Assembly (NCBI RefSeq): GCF_003326475.1
Contig: NZ_JPWA01000009.1
Span: 62,001 to 126,000 of the forward strand
DNA length: 64,000 bases
Source of the DNA: Thalassospira xianhensis MCCC 1A02616
GTDB lineage: Bacteria > Pseudomonadota > Alphaproteobacteria > Rhodospirillales > Thalassospiraceae
Direction: 5' to 3'
The translations under genes and the position numbers were made by a program. The notes under the pieces were generated by a model. The model was not told the DNA's origin. It saw only the letters and a program-made list of their open reading frames with translations, and ran no database searches. Positions within the stretch are counted from its first letter, which is position 1, and every line of letters starts with the position of its first letter. This document shows, piece after piece, positions 42,332 to 51,638 of this stretch.

Positions 42332-42362
42332 CGAAAAGGTGAACGCACATGTCGTTCACCTT
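42332..42362 (-). terminator. Terminator of cmk
   Basis: A perfect 10 bp stem (AAGGTGAACG / CGTTCACCTT) with a 7-nt loop, 55 bases after the cmk stop; TTTTCGTC follows on the minus strand. It suggests rpsA has its own promoter. Confidence 0.7.
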
Positions 42363-42416
42363 AGGGTAGCTACCCCTGAGATCGTTCTGCCGCTTGACGG
42401 TTAAAACGCCCGTGTA

Positions 42417-43061
42417 TCAGTCATTCTCACCCATATGGGTCCGAATATGCGCCATGACTGCATTAAACACCGCATCAGCATTCAGACGATCCGTATCAAT
42501 GTGGATTGCGTCCGATGCCATCTTGAGCGGCGCAACATCCCGCGCACTGTCTCGAGCATCCCGTTCTTCAAGCTCCTTGAGAACGCGCTCGTATATAGCA
42601 GCGGGATTTTTTTCCTGCAACTGTTTGAACCGACGGTTTGCACGTTCTTCAACACTGGCCGTCAGATAGAACTTGATCGGAGCATCCGGACACACAACCG
42701 TCCCGATGTCGCGACCATCAAGAACGGCACCCCGTTTACCACCGGGCGGGCTGCTGGCAAGATTGCGTTGAAAATCGAGCAACACCGCACGAACCCTTGG
42801 AATCGCGGCAACTTTTGATGCTGCATTTCCGACTTCTTCACTGCGAAGTTCTTGGCCGTCAAGATCGTTGGCGCCGAGTTTTTCGGCCACCCCGACCGCC
42901 ACATCCTCGTCCGAGGGATCAAGCCCAAGCGCCAAAACCTTTGCCCCCGTCGCCCGGTACAAAAGCCCGGTATCAAGATAGGCATAGTCCATTGCCCCGG
43001 CGACTCGACGTGCCAAAGTGCCTTTTCCCGATGCTGCCGGTCCGTCAATCGCGATGATCAT
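42417..43061 (-). CDS. cmk: Cytidylate kinase
   Basis: A 214-residue P-loop kinase that phosphorylates CMP and dCMP. The P-loop AIDGPAASGKGTLA is at residues 3-16; YLDTGLLYRA, GRDIGTVVCPDA and the DSARDVAPL segment are typical Cmk motifs. It lies between aroA and rpsA, a conserved order. Confidence 0.96.
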   Translation of the reverse strand: MIIAIDGPAASGKGTLARRVAGAMDYAYLDTGLLYRATGAKVLALGLDPSDEDVAVGVAEKLGANDLDGQELRSEEVGNAASKVAAIPRVRAVLLDFQRNLASSPPGGKRGAVLDGRDIGTVVCPDAPIKFYLTASVEERANRRFKQLQEKNPAAIYERVLKELEERDARDSARDVAPLKMASDAIHIDTDRLNADAVFNAVMAHIRTHMGEND

Positions 43062-43163
43062 GCGCGGGCGCCCCTATCTGTTTTGATGTCACTTATATTT
43101 GTGTGCCAAGAAAGGCTTTACGAGCCCCGGAATGCGAATAACGGAAACCGATCACGAAACAGA

Positions 43164-44510
43164 TCATGAACCCGCCGGGGCAAGGTTTGCCCCCAATTCG
43201 CGCATCAATGCCTCGAAACTCGGGAAGCTGGTCGCAATCGGGTTGGCATCATCAACCGCAACCGGATCATTTGCCCCAAGTCCGAGGACAAGGAAGGACA
43301 TGGCGATACGATGATCAAGATGGGTTTCAACCATACCACCGCCGGGTACCTCGCCACCCGTGACAATCAGGTCGTCACCTTCGATGCGGTGAATGACCTT
43401 GTTTGCTGCGAGTCCCGCGGCCACAGCGGCAAGACGATCCGATTCCTTGACCCGCAATTCTTCAAGTCCGCACATCCGGGTTTCACCCTGTGCATAAGCG
43501 GCAGCAACGGCCAGCACCGGATATTCATCAATCATCGACGGGGCACGTTCCGCTGGCACGACAATACCGGTCAGGCGATTTTTACCGCTAACGACAAGAT
43601 CACCGATGGTTTCACCGGCTTCCTCACGTTCGTTAGCGATCGTAATGTCACCACCCATTTCGATAAGGGTCGTAATCAGGCCGGTCCGCAGCGGGTTCAG
43701 ACAAACGTCGCGAATGGTCACTTTTGATTCCGGATTGATCAAAGCCGCTACCAGCGGGAATGCTGCCGAGCTCGGATCTGTAGGAACCACAATATCGGCT
43801 GCTTTCATTTCGACCGGGCCGGTCAGACTGACCGTGCGCCCACCGTCATCATTGATGCTGACATCAACATCGACACCAAAATGGCGCAACATGCGTTCGG
43901 TGTGATCACGCGATGGTTTCGGCTCGATCACGGTGGTCGTTCCGGCAGTATTCAGTCCAGCCAGCAACACAGCCGACTTGACCTGTGCGGATGCCATAGG
44001 AAGCGTATAGGTCACCGGTTTTGCCTCATCGGTTCCGATGACGGCCATAGGCGGACGACCGCGTTCGCGCGTGATGAATTGCGCGCCGAATTCCGCCAGC
44101 GGATCGGCAACCCGGCCCATCGGACGCTTGCAAAGCGATGCATCGCCGGTAAAGAAGGTGGTGATCGGATGGGTCGCAACAATACCGGCCATCAGACGAA
44201 TACCGGTTCCGGCATTACCCATATCAATGACGCTATCGGGCTCCCGCAAGGCGCCAACGCCGACACCGGTCACATGCCAGGTCCCGTCTTCGTCACGGGT
44301 CACCGTCGCACCAAGTTTGCGCATGGCTTCTGCAGTCGCCAGAACATCTTCACCTTCGAGAAGGCCGGTAATTTTCGTCTCGCCAATGGCAAGGCCGCCA
44401 AACATCAGGGAACGATGGGAAATTGATTTGTCACCGGGAACCCGGATATCGCCGTTAAGCGCACGGGACTTCAGTGATTGAAGCGGACGTTTGGTCTGCG
44501 AAGAGCTCAT
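43164..44510 (-). CDS. aroA: 3-phosphoshikimate 1-carboxyvinyltransferase (EPSP synthase)
   Basis: A 448-residue shikimate-pathway enzyme joining shikimate 3-phosphate and phosphoenolpyruvate. The motifs [16 protein letters not shown] near residue 25, [11 protein letters not shown] near 100, [15 protein letters not shown] and [12 protein letters not shown] are present. The [11 protein letters not shown] form, with alanine after G in the loop, resembles class II enzymes of other alphaproteobacteria. It heads the aroA-cmk-rpsA run. Confidence 0.96.
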   Translation of the reverse strand: MSSSQTKRPLQSLKSRALNGDIRVPGDKSISHRSLMFGGLAIGETKITGLLEGEDVLATAEAMRKLGATVTRDEDGTWHVTGVGVGALREPDSVIDMGNAGTGIRLMAGIVATHPITTFFTGDASLCKRPMGRVADPLAEFGAQFITRERGRPPMAVIGTDEAKPVTYTLPMASAQVKSAVLLAGLNTAGTTTVIEPKPSRDHTERMLRHFGVDVDVSINDDGGRTVSLTGPVEMKAADIVVPTDPSSAAFPLVAALINPESKVTIRDVCLNPLRTGLITTLIEMGGDITIANEREEAGETIGDLVVSGKNRLTGIVVPAERAPSMIDEYPVLAVAAAYAQGETRMCGLEELRVKESDRLAAVAAGLAANKVIHRIEGDDLIVTGGEVPGGGMVETHLDHRIAMSFLVLGLGANDPVAVDDANPIATSFPSFEALMRELGANLAPAGS

Positions 44511-44856
44511 CGGGCCTGCCTGTCTATTCTTGTTGTGACCATCAAATCATCGGTTTTCCGGTCATTGAACCGCACTTCGATGCTGCCGCAATTCCGGGCG
44601 CAAATCGTACGTTCGATTACCGGGGGCAAACTCGTATCATATGCGCTTTTGACGCACCAGTATCGAAGCCAAATTTTGCTTGAAGTTTATAGCGGTGCGT
44701 GGCGCAGAATCCCGCCTTTTGGAGGCTTGTGATAAAATCGGACAATTTCCTTTTGACAAGCCCGTCCCAAGATGGCAATTGGGCCAACTAGAAGAAGGTG
44801 AATTCGGCCTTCAACCCATTCTTTGATGATAACGGTATTTAAGAGGGTTTGCCGTA
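44511..44856. other. 346-bp divergent region between aroA and the TIGR02300 gene
   Basis: Must contain the aroA promoter (minus) and the promoter of the acidic protein gene (plus). TTGACG near 44650 and TTGACA at 44753-44758 are possible -35 elements on the plus strand, but I cannot pair either with a good -10. No gene, riboswitch or repeat is visible. Confidence 0.4.
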
Positions 44857-45162
44857 ATGTCAGCACGCGGTAAGAAACGTCACTGCCAAGCCTGCGGTAC
44901 CAAATACTATGATTTGAATCGTACGCCGGTCGTGTGCCCCAAATGCGCAACCCCCGACGGGGTGACCAAAATCAAGAAAGCCGCGGTTGCAAAGCCGAAG
45001 CCGGAAGAAGACGAAGACCTGGATGATGACGTCGATCTTGACGATGATGTCGACACCGATATCGATGACGATATCCTTGAAGATGCGTCTGATCTTGGTG
45101 AAGATGACGATGATCTTGGCGAAGTCCTTGAACATGTCGAAAGCGACGAAGACGACCGCTAG
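44857..45162 (+). CDS. TIGR02300 family acidic protein
   Basis: A 101-residue protein with a zinc-ribbon-like N-terminus (CQACGTKYYDLNRTPVVCPKC, two CxxC pairs; YYDLN gives the family its FYDLN nickname) followed by a C-terminal half made almost only of D, E, V, I and L. The family is confined largely to alphaproteobacteria and has no known function. It lies just upstream of tRNA-Ala on the same strand. Confidence 0.9.
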   Translation: MSARGKKRHCQACGTKYYDLNRTPVVCPKCATPDGVTKIKKAAVAKPKPEEDEDLDDDVDLDDDVDTDIDDDILEDASDLGEDDDDLGEVLEHVESDEDDR

Positions 45163-45262
45163 GATTTTTTGAAAATAGGTCTTGCCAAGATTTGGCGAAC
45201 CTTCTAAATATCCCCCGCGCCGCGACGGAAACACTGGATTTCGTTGCGACGCGGACTAAAAT

Positions 45263-45338
<76 letters not shown>

Positions 45339-45340
45339 TC

Positions 45341-45372
45341 AAAACCCGTCGCCTAAAGCGACGGGGTTTGTC
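45341..45372 (+). terminator. Terminator of tRNA-Ala
   Basis: AAACCC-GTCGC pairs with GCGAC-GGGGTTT (one bulged G, 5-nt loop), directly after the CCA end and followed by GTCGTTT. Confidence 0.65.
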
Positions 45373-45388
45373 GTTTCCAGAGAGAAAT

Positions 45389-45727
45389 TTATCGATCTCG
45401 AACAGACCGGAGACAAAAAATTCCAAAAGCCAGCCCAATGCCGATTGAATTGGCCAGCCCATCCTCAATGCTAGCAAAACGGCCTGGTATCCATCCTTGG
45501 GCAATCTCGATGAAAATGCCATAAATCAGACAGCCAATAACAACCCGCCAGACACGAGCAGGATAAGCGATCAATCCGGCAGCAGTTAACATGCCGTAGG
45601 CAATCAAATGCTGGATTTTGTCCCATACCTGTATATCAGGCATACTGTCAGCCGATTGAAGCGACAAAAACCCAATTAACACTGCCAATACCCAGAAAAT
45701 TGCGGCTGCCAAATATCGAAACCGCAT
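45389..45727 (-). CDS. VanZ-like membrane protein
   Basis: A 112-residue protein with four hydrophobic helices. WDKIQHLIAYGMLTAAGLIA and the helix GIFIEIAQGWIPGRFASIEDGLANSIG carry the VanZ-family residues (K/H in helix 2, E-x-x-Q near helix 3, D-x-x-x-N before helix 4). The role of VanZ-like proteins outside teicoplanin resistance is mostly unknown. The start at 45727 abuts the stop of the unknown membrane protein, so the pair is probably co-transcribed. Confidence 0.75.
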   Translation of the reverse strand: MRFRYLAAAIFWVLAVLIGFLSLQSADSMPDIQVWDKIQHLIAYGMLTAAGLIAYPARVWRVVIGCLIYGIFIEIAQGWIPGRFASIEDGLANSIGIGLAFGIFCLRSVRDR

Positions 45728-45729
45728 TC

Positions 45730-46347
45730 CTAGCGCGCTCTGATCGCCAACATGCGTCCGGCCATCCATCGAAACATCGAATAAATTGCGACCCCAAAGT
45801 GATAAAGAGTGGGTAAAAGCGCAGACGCCCCCATCATCATCCCAAAATAAATGTTGCGAAGATTGTCCGGTGCGAGCGGATTAAGAACCGCTTTCCAGAA
45901 ACGTCCTTCGTACAGCTCTGTGCGGTACGTCAATGTTTCCGGACGATCAAGCACAATACTGACAACCCAGCCAGAGGCAACAAATGCAAACAGGACCCAG
46001 AAAGTAGCGAGAACAGCAATAAAAACATCTACGCTGAGATAGCTGACAAAGCGCACATTGCTTTGTGATGCCAACGCGCGGCGGACGATTGCCAAAGTCA
46101 CATAAAATGACATCGCATCAAATATCGCCCCCAGTACCGCAACCGGAAAACCCAAAAGGACATATTCGTCCCCCTTCCAGGATGCCAGATGTTGCGGATA
46201 TGTGGTTAGCAGGGCCCACCAATAGCACACCAGATTGATCAGAACAAAAAGCAGAAAAAGCTTGGGGGAAAAGAACCTGATATGCGCACGCTTACGAAGG
46301 AACCAATCAAGAAATTCCTGAAGTGAGTTTCTCCAATTCGCAAACAT
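45730..46347 (-). CDS. Unknown four-helix membrane protein
   Basis: A 205-residue protein I do not recognise. Four hydrophobic segments are visible at about 26-46, 68-90, 105-130 and 168-192; the N-terminus is basic (WFLRKRAHIRFFSPK) and the loop between helices 3 and 4 carries a charged YRTELYEGRFWK segment. Its stop is 2 bases before the VanZ-like start, so the two are likely an operon. Base composition is like that of its neighbours. Confidence 0.7.
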   Translation of the reverse strand: MFANWRNSLQEFLDWFLRKRAHIRFFSPKLFLLFVLINLVCYWWALLTTYPQHLASWKGDEYVLLGFPVAVLGAIFDAMSFYVTLAIVRRALASQSNVRFVSYLSVDVFIAVLATFWVLFAFVASGWVVSIVLDRPETLTYRTELYEGRFWKAVLNPLAPDNLRNIYFGMMMGASALLPTLYHFGVAIYSMFRWMAGRMLAIRAR

Positions 46348-46438
46348 CGCTTTAACAGACTCCTAGCCGCCTCCGGATTTGCATGACCGGCAATACAAAC
46401 AACAGAAAAGCTGAAACCCTAAGAATAATCAACGAAAC

Positions 46439-47413
46439 TCAATGAACAATTCTGTCGATTGAGAGATCAGGATCGGGAAGACGACCCAACTCGCCAATCA
46501 ATTTTGACATTCCATCTCCGGCGCGTACCACCATGATACGACCTGAAACAGGGTTTCCTTTTTCCTGACGCAGAATTCCCGTTGCATCGGCAACAATTTC
46601 GAATTGGCAATCTTTCAGCCAGTCATGAATTGCCCGCTCATGATGTCGAAACCTTTGGCCCGGGCCGAGGTCGAAGGGGAATGCATCTCCATGTTCAAGT
46701 GTGAAGACCATCAAACCACCAGGCACAAGCCGCTCATGGGCAGCCTGTAAGGCCGGGACAAGATCACCCAGATAGTTCAGGACGTCTGCCGCAACCACCA
46801 GACCATAGTCGCGATCAAGGCCATCAGGCAGATCCGTAATATCCGCAGCAATCAGATTGCGATAAAAGCCCTTTGCCTTTGCACGGTTAATCATGCGCGG
46901 AGACAGATCGACGCCGTCAATCACATCAACATGTCCGGCAAATACATCCGCAACCAGACCAGTGCCACACCCAAGATCAAGCACCCGCAGCGGACGCAGC
47001 AATTCCGGCAAATAGGGCCGAATGGCTTCAAACAGAAGTTCCGGACCACGATAGGCCAGTCGGTCGCGTAGCGAGATTTCAAAACGCGGGGCGTAATCGT
47101 CAAACAGCGCCCTTACATAATCGGGTGGTAAACGATCGCGCATGGCAACCGCGCCCAACAATGTCAGTCGAACTTCCGCGCCCATACGGTCTACCGGATC
47201 AAGAGCAAGGCACTGACGAAATGCCTCGATCGCATTTTCCAGCTGTCCCATGCGCTCGAAAATATCACCCAACACAAAATGCGCTTCTTCCCAATCGGGA
47301 TCAGCCGAAATTGCCGCCCGGGTCACATCGATTGCGGCCTCGGTATCATTTTGCCCGACAAGTGCCAGCGCAACATCAAGCCGCCGACTGGCCAACAAAC
47401 GATCTTTGCTCAT
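46439..47413 (-). CDS. TPR-containing SAM-dependent methyltransferase
   Basis: A 324-residue protein: two to three tetratricopeptide repeats in the first 100 residues (EEAHFVLGDIFERMGQLENA) fused to a class I methyltransferase with the SAM-binding motif VLDLGCGTGLVADVFAG and the acidic IDGVDLSPRMINRAK. The methyl acceptor is unknown. ATG at 47413 is chosen; the longest frame adds 16 codons with no family sequence. Small TPR-methyltransferases of this sort are common in alphaproteobacteria. Confidence 0.85.
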   Translation of the reverse strand: MSKDRLLASRRLDVALALVGQNDTEAAIDVTRAAISADPDWEEAHFVLGDIFERMGQLENAIEAFRQCLALDPVDRMGAEVRLTLLGAVAMRDRLPPDYVRALFDDYAPRFEISLRDRLAYRGPELLFEAIRPYLPELLRPLRVLDLGCGTGLVADVFAGHVDVIDGVDLSPRMINRAKAKGFYRNLIAADITDLPDGLDRDYGLVVAADVLNYLGDLVPALQAAHERLVPGGLMVFTLEHGDAFPFDLGPGQRFRHHERAIHDWLKDCQFEIVADATGILRQEKGNPVSGRIMVVRAGDGMSKLIGELGRLPDPDLSIDRIVH

Positions 47414-47669
47414 GTATGTGATGAAATCCAAAAAAGCTCCGGAAAGGACCGGAAGCATCAAAACCCGATCATCGCTGTATCTTCTGAATCTGGGACTTTG
47501 GCAAGATGGATAATATCTATTTTAATCAGATACTTAATGCCGCAAAGTATTTTTGGGTGGCAAAAAAACATCTTATGGGGATGCCTTGCTTCGGAATCGG
47601 CAGCAAACTGCATTGCCACTGGATGAGACCAAGTTTTCCTTCGATCACATCGAGTAACTTGATTAAAAC

Positions 47670-47687
47670 ATAATATATTAATATTAT
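47670..47687. promoter_or_regulatory. AT-rich inverted repeat upstream of the YeeE/YedE pair
   Basis: ATAATAT and ATATTAT arms separated by four bases, 35 bases upstream of the first YeeE-like start. ArsR-type sulfur sensors such as BigR/SqrR bind AT-rich palindromes in front of similar transporter pairs, so this may be the operator; no ArsR gene is adjacent. Confidence 0.4.
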
Positions 47688-47721
47688 ACTCTTTCGTAAT
47701 CGCCTTATGCCGGGAGACGAG

Positions 47722-48153
47722 ATGGAAAACTTTACACCTTATTCTGCGCTACTGGGTGGCGCGCTGATCGGGCTGGCGTCGGGCCTTTATCTTTTGCTCA
47801 ATGGCCGAATTGCAGGCATCAGCGGCATTCTTGGGAATGCCCTTACCAGCAAAACCCCGACATCTGATCGGATTGAAAAACTTGCCTTTATTGTTGGCAT
47901 GATCATTGCACCAACCGTCATACTGGCCTCTTCACCGATCAGTGCCCAAAGCATCGTGAGAGCCTCCTGGCCCGCTATCATTATTGCGGGATTGATTGTC
48001 GGGTTTGGCACACGGCTTGGCAGCGGTTGCACCAGCGGACATGGAATCTGTGGCCTGTCACGCCTTTCCGCAAGATCAATGGTTGCCACACTATGCTTCA
48101 TGGGCGCAGGCGTTGCCACCACCTATGTCATTCGCCATGTCATCGGGAGCTAA
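47722..48153 (+). CDS. YeeE/YedE family sulfur transporter, first half
   Basis: A 143-residue membrane protein with about four helices. GFGTRLGSGCTSGHGICGLSR carries the conserved cysteine of the YeeE/YedE family, which moves thiosulfate or related sulfur species. The ATG at 47722 has GGGAGACGAG before it and is preferred to an ATG 15 bases earlier. The second half-protein starts 5 bases after its stop; together they match PmpA/PmpB-type split pairs. Confidence 0.88.
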   Translation: MENFTPYSALLGGALIGLASGLYLLLNGRIAGISGILGNALTSKTPTSDRIEKLAFIVGMIIAPTVILASSPISAQSIVRASWPAIIIAGLIVGFGTRLGSGCTSGHGICGLSRLSARSMVATLCFMGAGVATTYVIRHVIGS

Positions 48154-48157
48154 AAAA

Positions 48158-48607
48158 ATGCGTATTCTTGCTTCTGTTTTCTGTGGTGCACTATTTGGGA
48201 CCGGCTTGCTGATTTCGGGAATGACGGATCCGCAAAAGGTCCTTGGATTTCTGGATATTGCCGCGGTACAAACCGGCGGCTGGGACCCCAGTCTTGCCTT
48301 TGTCATGGCGGGCGGCCTTGTTGTCGCGTTTCCCTTTTTCCGATTTGCCCGATCACGCAAAAATGCGATTTGCGGCGGAAAGGTAGAACTTCCGACACGA
48401 CGCGATATTGATCGCAATCTTGTCATTGGCGGACTGCTGTTTGGCATCGGATGGGGGATGGTCGGTTATTGTCCGGGTCCCGCCATTAGCGCGCTTGCAT
48501 TCGGCCACACAGAAACAATCGTTTTTGTCATCGCAATGATCACCGGAATGGTTATTCACAAACTGATGATGGCCACACTGTACAAGGCCGCAATCACACA
48601 AAAATGA
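48158..48607 (+). CDS. YeeE/YedE family sulfur transporter, second half
   Basis: A 149-residue membrane protein with about four helices, ending in IGWGMVGYCPGPAISALAFG with the second conserved cysteine. ATG at 48158 follows GGGAGC. With the preceding protein it forms a two-subunit sulfur importer. The sulfur dioxygenase and ArsR regulator that often accompany such pairs are not seen. Confidence 0.88.
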   Translation: MRILASVFCGALFGTGLLISGMTDPQKVLGFLDIAAVQTGGWDPSLAFVMAGGLVVAFPFFRFARSRKNAICGGKVELPTRRDIDRNLVIGGLLFGIGWGMVGYCPGPAISALAFGHTETIVFVIAMITGMVIHKLMMATLYKAAITQK

Positions 48608-48814
48608 CAAAGAACGTTGGCAGATCTGTCAGGCACCTTTTGCAGACCTGCCATACGAACCGTTTTCCCATCTCATGAAAAATCAATCTGTTAGCATTCA
48701 AAATTCGCACGAACCAGTTTGGAAAGCCTGAAATCCCACCGCAACATACTTGTCTTTGTGCATACACTGGCATATGTGCAAAACAGCGTTACACCATGAT
48801 TTCAAAGGCCCCGC

Positions 48815-49540
48815 ATGAAAATCGGCATTCTCGAAACCGGCCTTGTTCCGGAAGAACTTCGCGATGAATTCAAAAGCTATCCGAACATGTTTGAAACGAT
48901 GCTCGGCCCGCTTGATCCCAAACTGACATTCCAGACATGGACTGTGCTTCTGGATGAATTTCCCGGAAATCTTAATGCCGCCGATGCATGGATCGTGACC
49001 GGATCAAAGCACGGTGTTTATGAAAACGAACCCTGGATGATTCGCCTGCAGGACTTGCTGCGCGATATTGTCGCAGCAAAGGTTCCGGTTTTCGGCGTGT
49101 GCTTTGGCCATCAGATTCTGGCAGCGGCCCTTGGCGGCAAGGTGGTTAAATCCGACAATGGCTGGGGCATCGGCGTTCATGAATACACTACCGGCAAACA
49201 GGCTCCGGCATGGCTGGGCAATGCACCGGAAAAATTCAAACTGAATGCCTTCCATCAGGATCAGGTTGTCGAACTTCCCGAAGGGGCCATTGTCTGGGCC
49301 AGTTCCGAATTCTGCCCCTATGCCGCCCTTCAGTATGGTGAAACCGCGGCCTCTATTCAGCCGCACCCCGAATTCCAACGTCCTTACGAGGAAGCCCTTC
49401 TGAAGGCGCGATATGCATTGCTGCCCGAAGATGTGCATTCAAAGGCAACAGCGTCGCTTGGCGAAACCATCGACAGCACCCTGTTCGCCAAATGGATGCT
49501 GACATTCCTGCGCGGTAAACGGGCTGTAAAGGCCGCCTGA
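48815..49540 (+). CDS. Class I glutamine amidotransferase-like protein
   Basis: A 241-residue protein with the triad nucleophile C96 in VFGVCFGHQILAAALGG and the His-Glu pair in SIQPHPEF near residue 186, as in GuaA-type amidotransferase domains. It stands alone without a fused synthetase domain. Similar free-standing proteins include YfeJ and gamma-glutamyl hydrolases of polyamines; the acceptor is unknown. Confidence 0.88.
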   Translation: MKIGILETGLVPEELRDEFKSYPNMFETMLGPLDPKLTFQTWTVLLDEFPGNLNAADAWIVTGSKHGVYENEPWMIRLQDLLRDIVAAKVPVFGVCFGHQILAAALGGKVVKSDNGWGIGVHEYTTGKQAPAWLGNAPEKFKLNAFHQDQVVELPEGAIVWASSEFCPYAALQYGETAASIQPHPEFQRPYEEALLKARYALLPEDVHSKATASLGETIDSTLFAKWMLTFLRGKRAVKAA

Positions 49541-49569
49541 ACCTGCGTGCTGATTTGATCGTTTTTCAA

Positions 49570-49600
49570 AACGGACCGTCACCGAAAGGGGCGGTCCGTT
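49570..49600 (+). terminator. Terminator after the amidotransferase gene
   Basis: ACGGACCG / CGGTCCGT, an 8 bp stem with a 13-nt loop, 30 bases after the stop, with only ATGTATTT following; efficiency uncertain. Confidence 0.5.
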
Positions 49601-49730
49601 ATGTATTTCACAGGGCCACAAAGCATTTTACCTGACCTGAAAGCTTTGAACTTTTCCAAAACACCATTTATTTATGATTGCGTCGGATACTGATTTTCTC
49701 GCGCATCAACCGCCCATAATACGGAACGCC

Positions 49731-51401
49731 ATGATCCAGAATTTGCGGCTTTATTCCGGCCTGACGCTTTTTGCGTATGTCTTCATGCATCTGATCAATC
49801 AGGCTGCTGGCATCATATCGCCCGAAGCGATGGAAGCCGCCGACTTCCTGACAACCGGAATCTGGCAGTTTCCCCCATTGGAAATTCTGCTTCTGGCCGC
49901 AGCAATTACACATTTCCTTCTGGCCACGGCCCGTCTGACCAGCCGCCGGTCCCTGCGACTGCGTAAATCGGAATGGGCACAAATGATTTTGGGCCTTTGC
50001 ATTCCGTTCCTGTTATTCCGCCATATTATTGCGACCCGCATCATCGAGCTGGGATTTGATGTCGATCCGGCATTTGAACGGGTTCTGCTTGATCTTGCGG
50101 TTTTCGTTCCCGGTCAGGGCATTCTCCATGCAATCGCCGTGATTGTTGTCTGGACACACGGTTGTATTGGCATCCATTTCTGGTTGCGTTTAAAACCGTT
50201 TTATTCGCGATGGCGCGGTGCGCTGGGTGCAACCGCTGTTCTTGTCCCTACACTGGCGCTTGCCGGTTTTGGTGCGGCGTCGGCTGAAATAATTCGCCGC
50301 ACCGAAGAAGGCGGCCACAAATATGTTTTTGGAGTTCTTGATGCTGCCAACGTCAATGATGCGGCTGTCAAATTCTATGAAAATGCGATTCTCCCGGGCA
50401 CCATAATCGCGATCGCACTGGCCTTTGCGCCATTTGTTGTGCGGCAAATTCGCCAGACCGTTGACCGGATCAAACGCGGGCCGATGTTATCGATGCCCAA
50501 TGGTAAAATGATCCGCGTGGCCCCCGGAGCGACAGCGCTTGAAGCCCTTCGAGACGCTGGTGTGCAGATGGCATCGGTTTGCGGCGGACACGGGCGTTGC
50601 ACAACCTGCCGCATCCATTGCGGATCTGGCATTGATCAACTCGCCGCACCCGGCAAGATCGAAGCCGCGGCACTCGCGAGTATCCACGCCCCGCGTGGCA
50701 TGCGACTGGCCTGTCAAATCCGTCCGTTAAACGATCTCGCCGTTGCACCACTTTTGCCTGCCAACGCAACTGCACAGGATGGAAGACGCCCTGGCGGCCT
50801 TTCCGGCAGCGAACGCCAAGTTGTCTCCATTTTTACTGACCTGCGGGATTCGACACGTCTGGGTGAAAAGAAAATGCCCTACGATGTTCTGTTTATCCTA
50901 AACCAGTTTTTCGCCGAAATGACCGAAGCCTTGCGTGAAAGTGGCGGGCTTTATGCCCAGTTCACCGGTGATGGACTGATGGCTCTTTACGGCCTTGATA
51001 CCGATGACACCGAAACCATGATCCGCGACGCCCTTCATGGTGCTGCGGGAATGCTGCGCCGGATCGAAAACCTGAACGAACACCTGAAATCGGAGCTACC
51101 CCATACACTCCGTATCGGTATCGGCATCCATATGGGCGAGGCCATTGTCGGTGAGATGGGGCCTCCGGGCCGGGAAAACATCAGCGCCATCGGTGATACG
51201 ATCAATACGGCCGCACGATTGGAAAGCCAGACCAAAAAGCATGGTGTGCCACTGGTGATATCAAAGGCAATTTTTGACCATGGCCCGATCCCCTTGCCAG
51301 AAAATGCAGTAATGCACGAAGTCACATTGCGCGGAAAAGATCAGACGGTGGCCTATTATGCATTGGAAAACATGCCGGAACTACCGGAACGCGTTGTATG
51401 A
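49731..51401 (+). CDS. Membrane-anchored adenylate/guanylate cyclase with haem-type anchor and 2Fe-2S domain
   Basis: A 556-residue fusion. The first 255 or so residues form six helices with histidines spaced as in succinate dehydrogenase cytochrome b anchors (FAYVFMHLINQ, AAITHFLLA, LFRHIIATR, THGCIGIHFWLRL). A plant-type ferredoxin domain follows, with CGGHGRCTTC and a last cysteine in LACQIRP (CX5CX2C...C). The C-terminus is a class III cyclase with metal aspartates in IFTDLRDSTR and FTGDGLMALYG and the SAIGDTINTAARLES loop. The architecture resembles the redox/quinone-responsive CyaC cyclase of Sinorhizobium. An ATG 57 bases upstream (49674) has no ribosome site. Confidence 0.9.
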   Translation: MIQNLRLYSGLTLFAYVFMHLINQAAGIISPEAMEAADFLTTGIWQFPPLEILLLAAAITHFLLATARLTSRRSLRLRKSEWAQMILGLCIPFLLFRHIIATRIIELGFDVDPAFERVLLDLAVFVPGQGILHAIAVIVVWTHGCIGIHFWLRLKPFYSRWRGALGATAVLVPTLALAGFGAASAEIIRRTEEGGHKYVFGVLDAANVNDAAVKFYENAILPGTIIAIALAFAPFVVRQIRQTVDRIKRGPMLSMPNGKMIRVAPGATALEALRDAGVQMASVCGGHGRCTTCRIHCGSGIDQLAAPGKIEAAALASIHAPRGMRLACQIRPLNDLAVAPLLPANATAQDGRRPGGLSGSERQVVSIFTDLRDSTRLGEKKMPYDVLFILNQFFAEMTEALRESGGLYAQFTGDGLMALYGLDTDDTETMIRDALHGAAGMLRRIENLNEHLKSELPHTLRIGIGIHMGEAIVGEMGPPGRENISAIGDTINTAARLESQTKKHGVPLVISKAIFDHGPIPLPENAVMHEVTLRGKDQTVAYYALENMPELPERVV

Positions 51402-51489
51402 TCTTTCCTGATCAGTCATGATCTGCGTAATACACAGGTCTGATATCGCATATTCCCAAGCGTTCTGCGGGTAAAGGAACAAACCGGGT

Positions 51490-51518
51490 CTTGACTATGT
51501 GATAGAAAACCACATTTA
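51490..51518 (+). promoter_or_regulatory. Candidate heat-shock promoter of hsp20
   Basis: CTTGACT starts at 51490 and CACATTTA ends at 51518, resembling the sigma-32 pattern CTTGAAA ... CCCATNT; TTGACT with ATTTAT could also be read as a housekeeping promoter. It lies about 120 bases upstream of the hsp20 start. Confidence 0.4.
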
Positions 51519-51638
51519 TTCGATTAGATAGATATGTCTGATGCCGAACGGGTCGGGTCAGATGTTCAGACGCCCGAAACGCTTGGAAGCGTGGGGTCTG
51601 GTCGATATCACACTCGCTCTGCTGAGGAGGTGCTGCCA

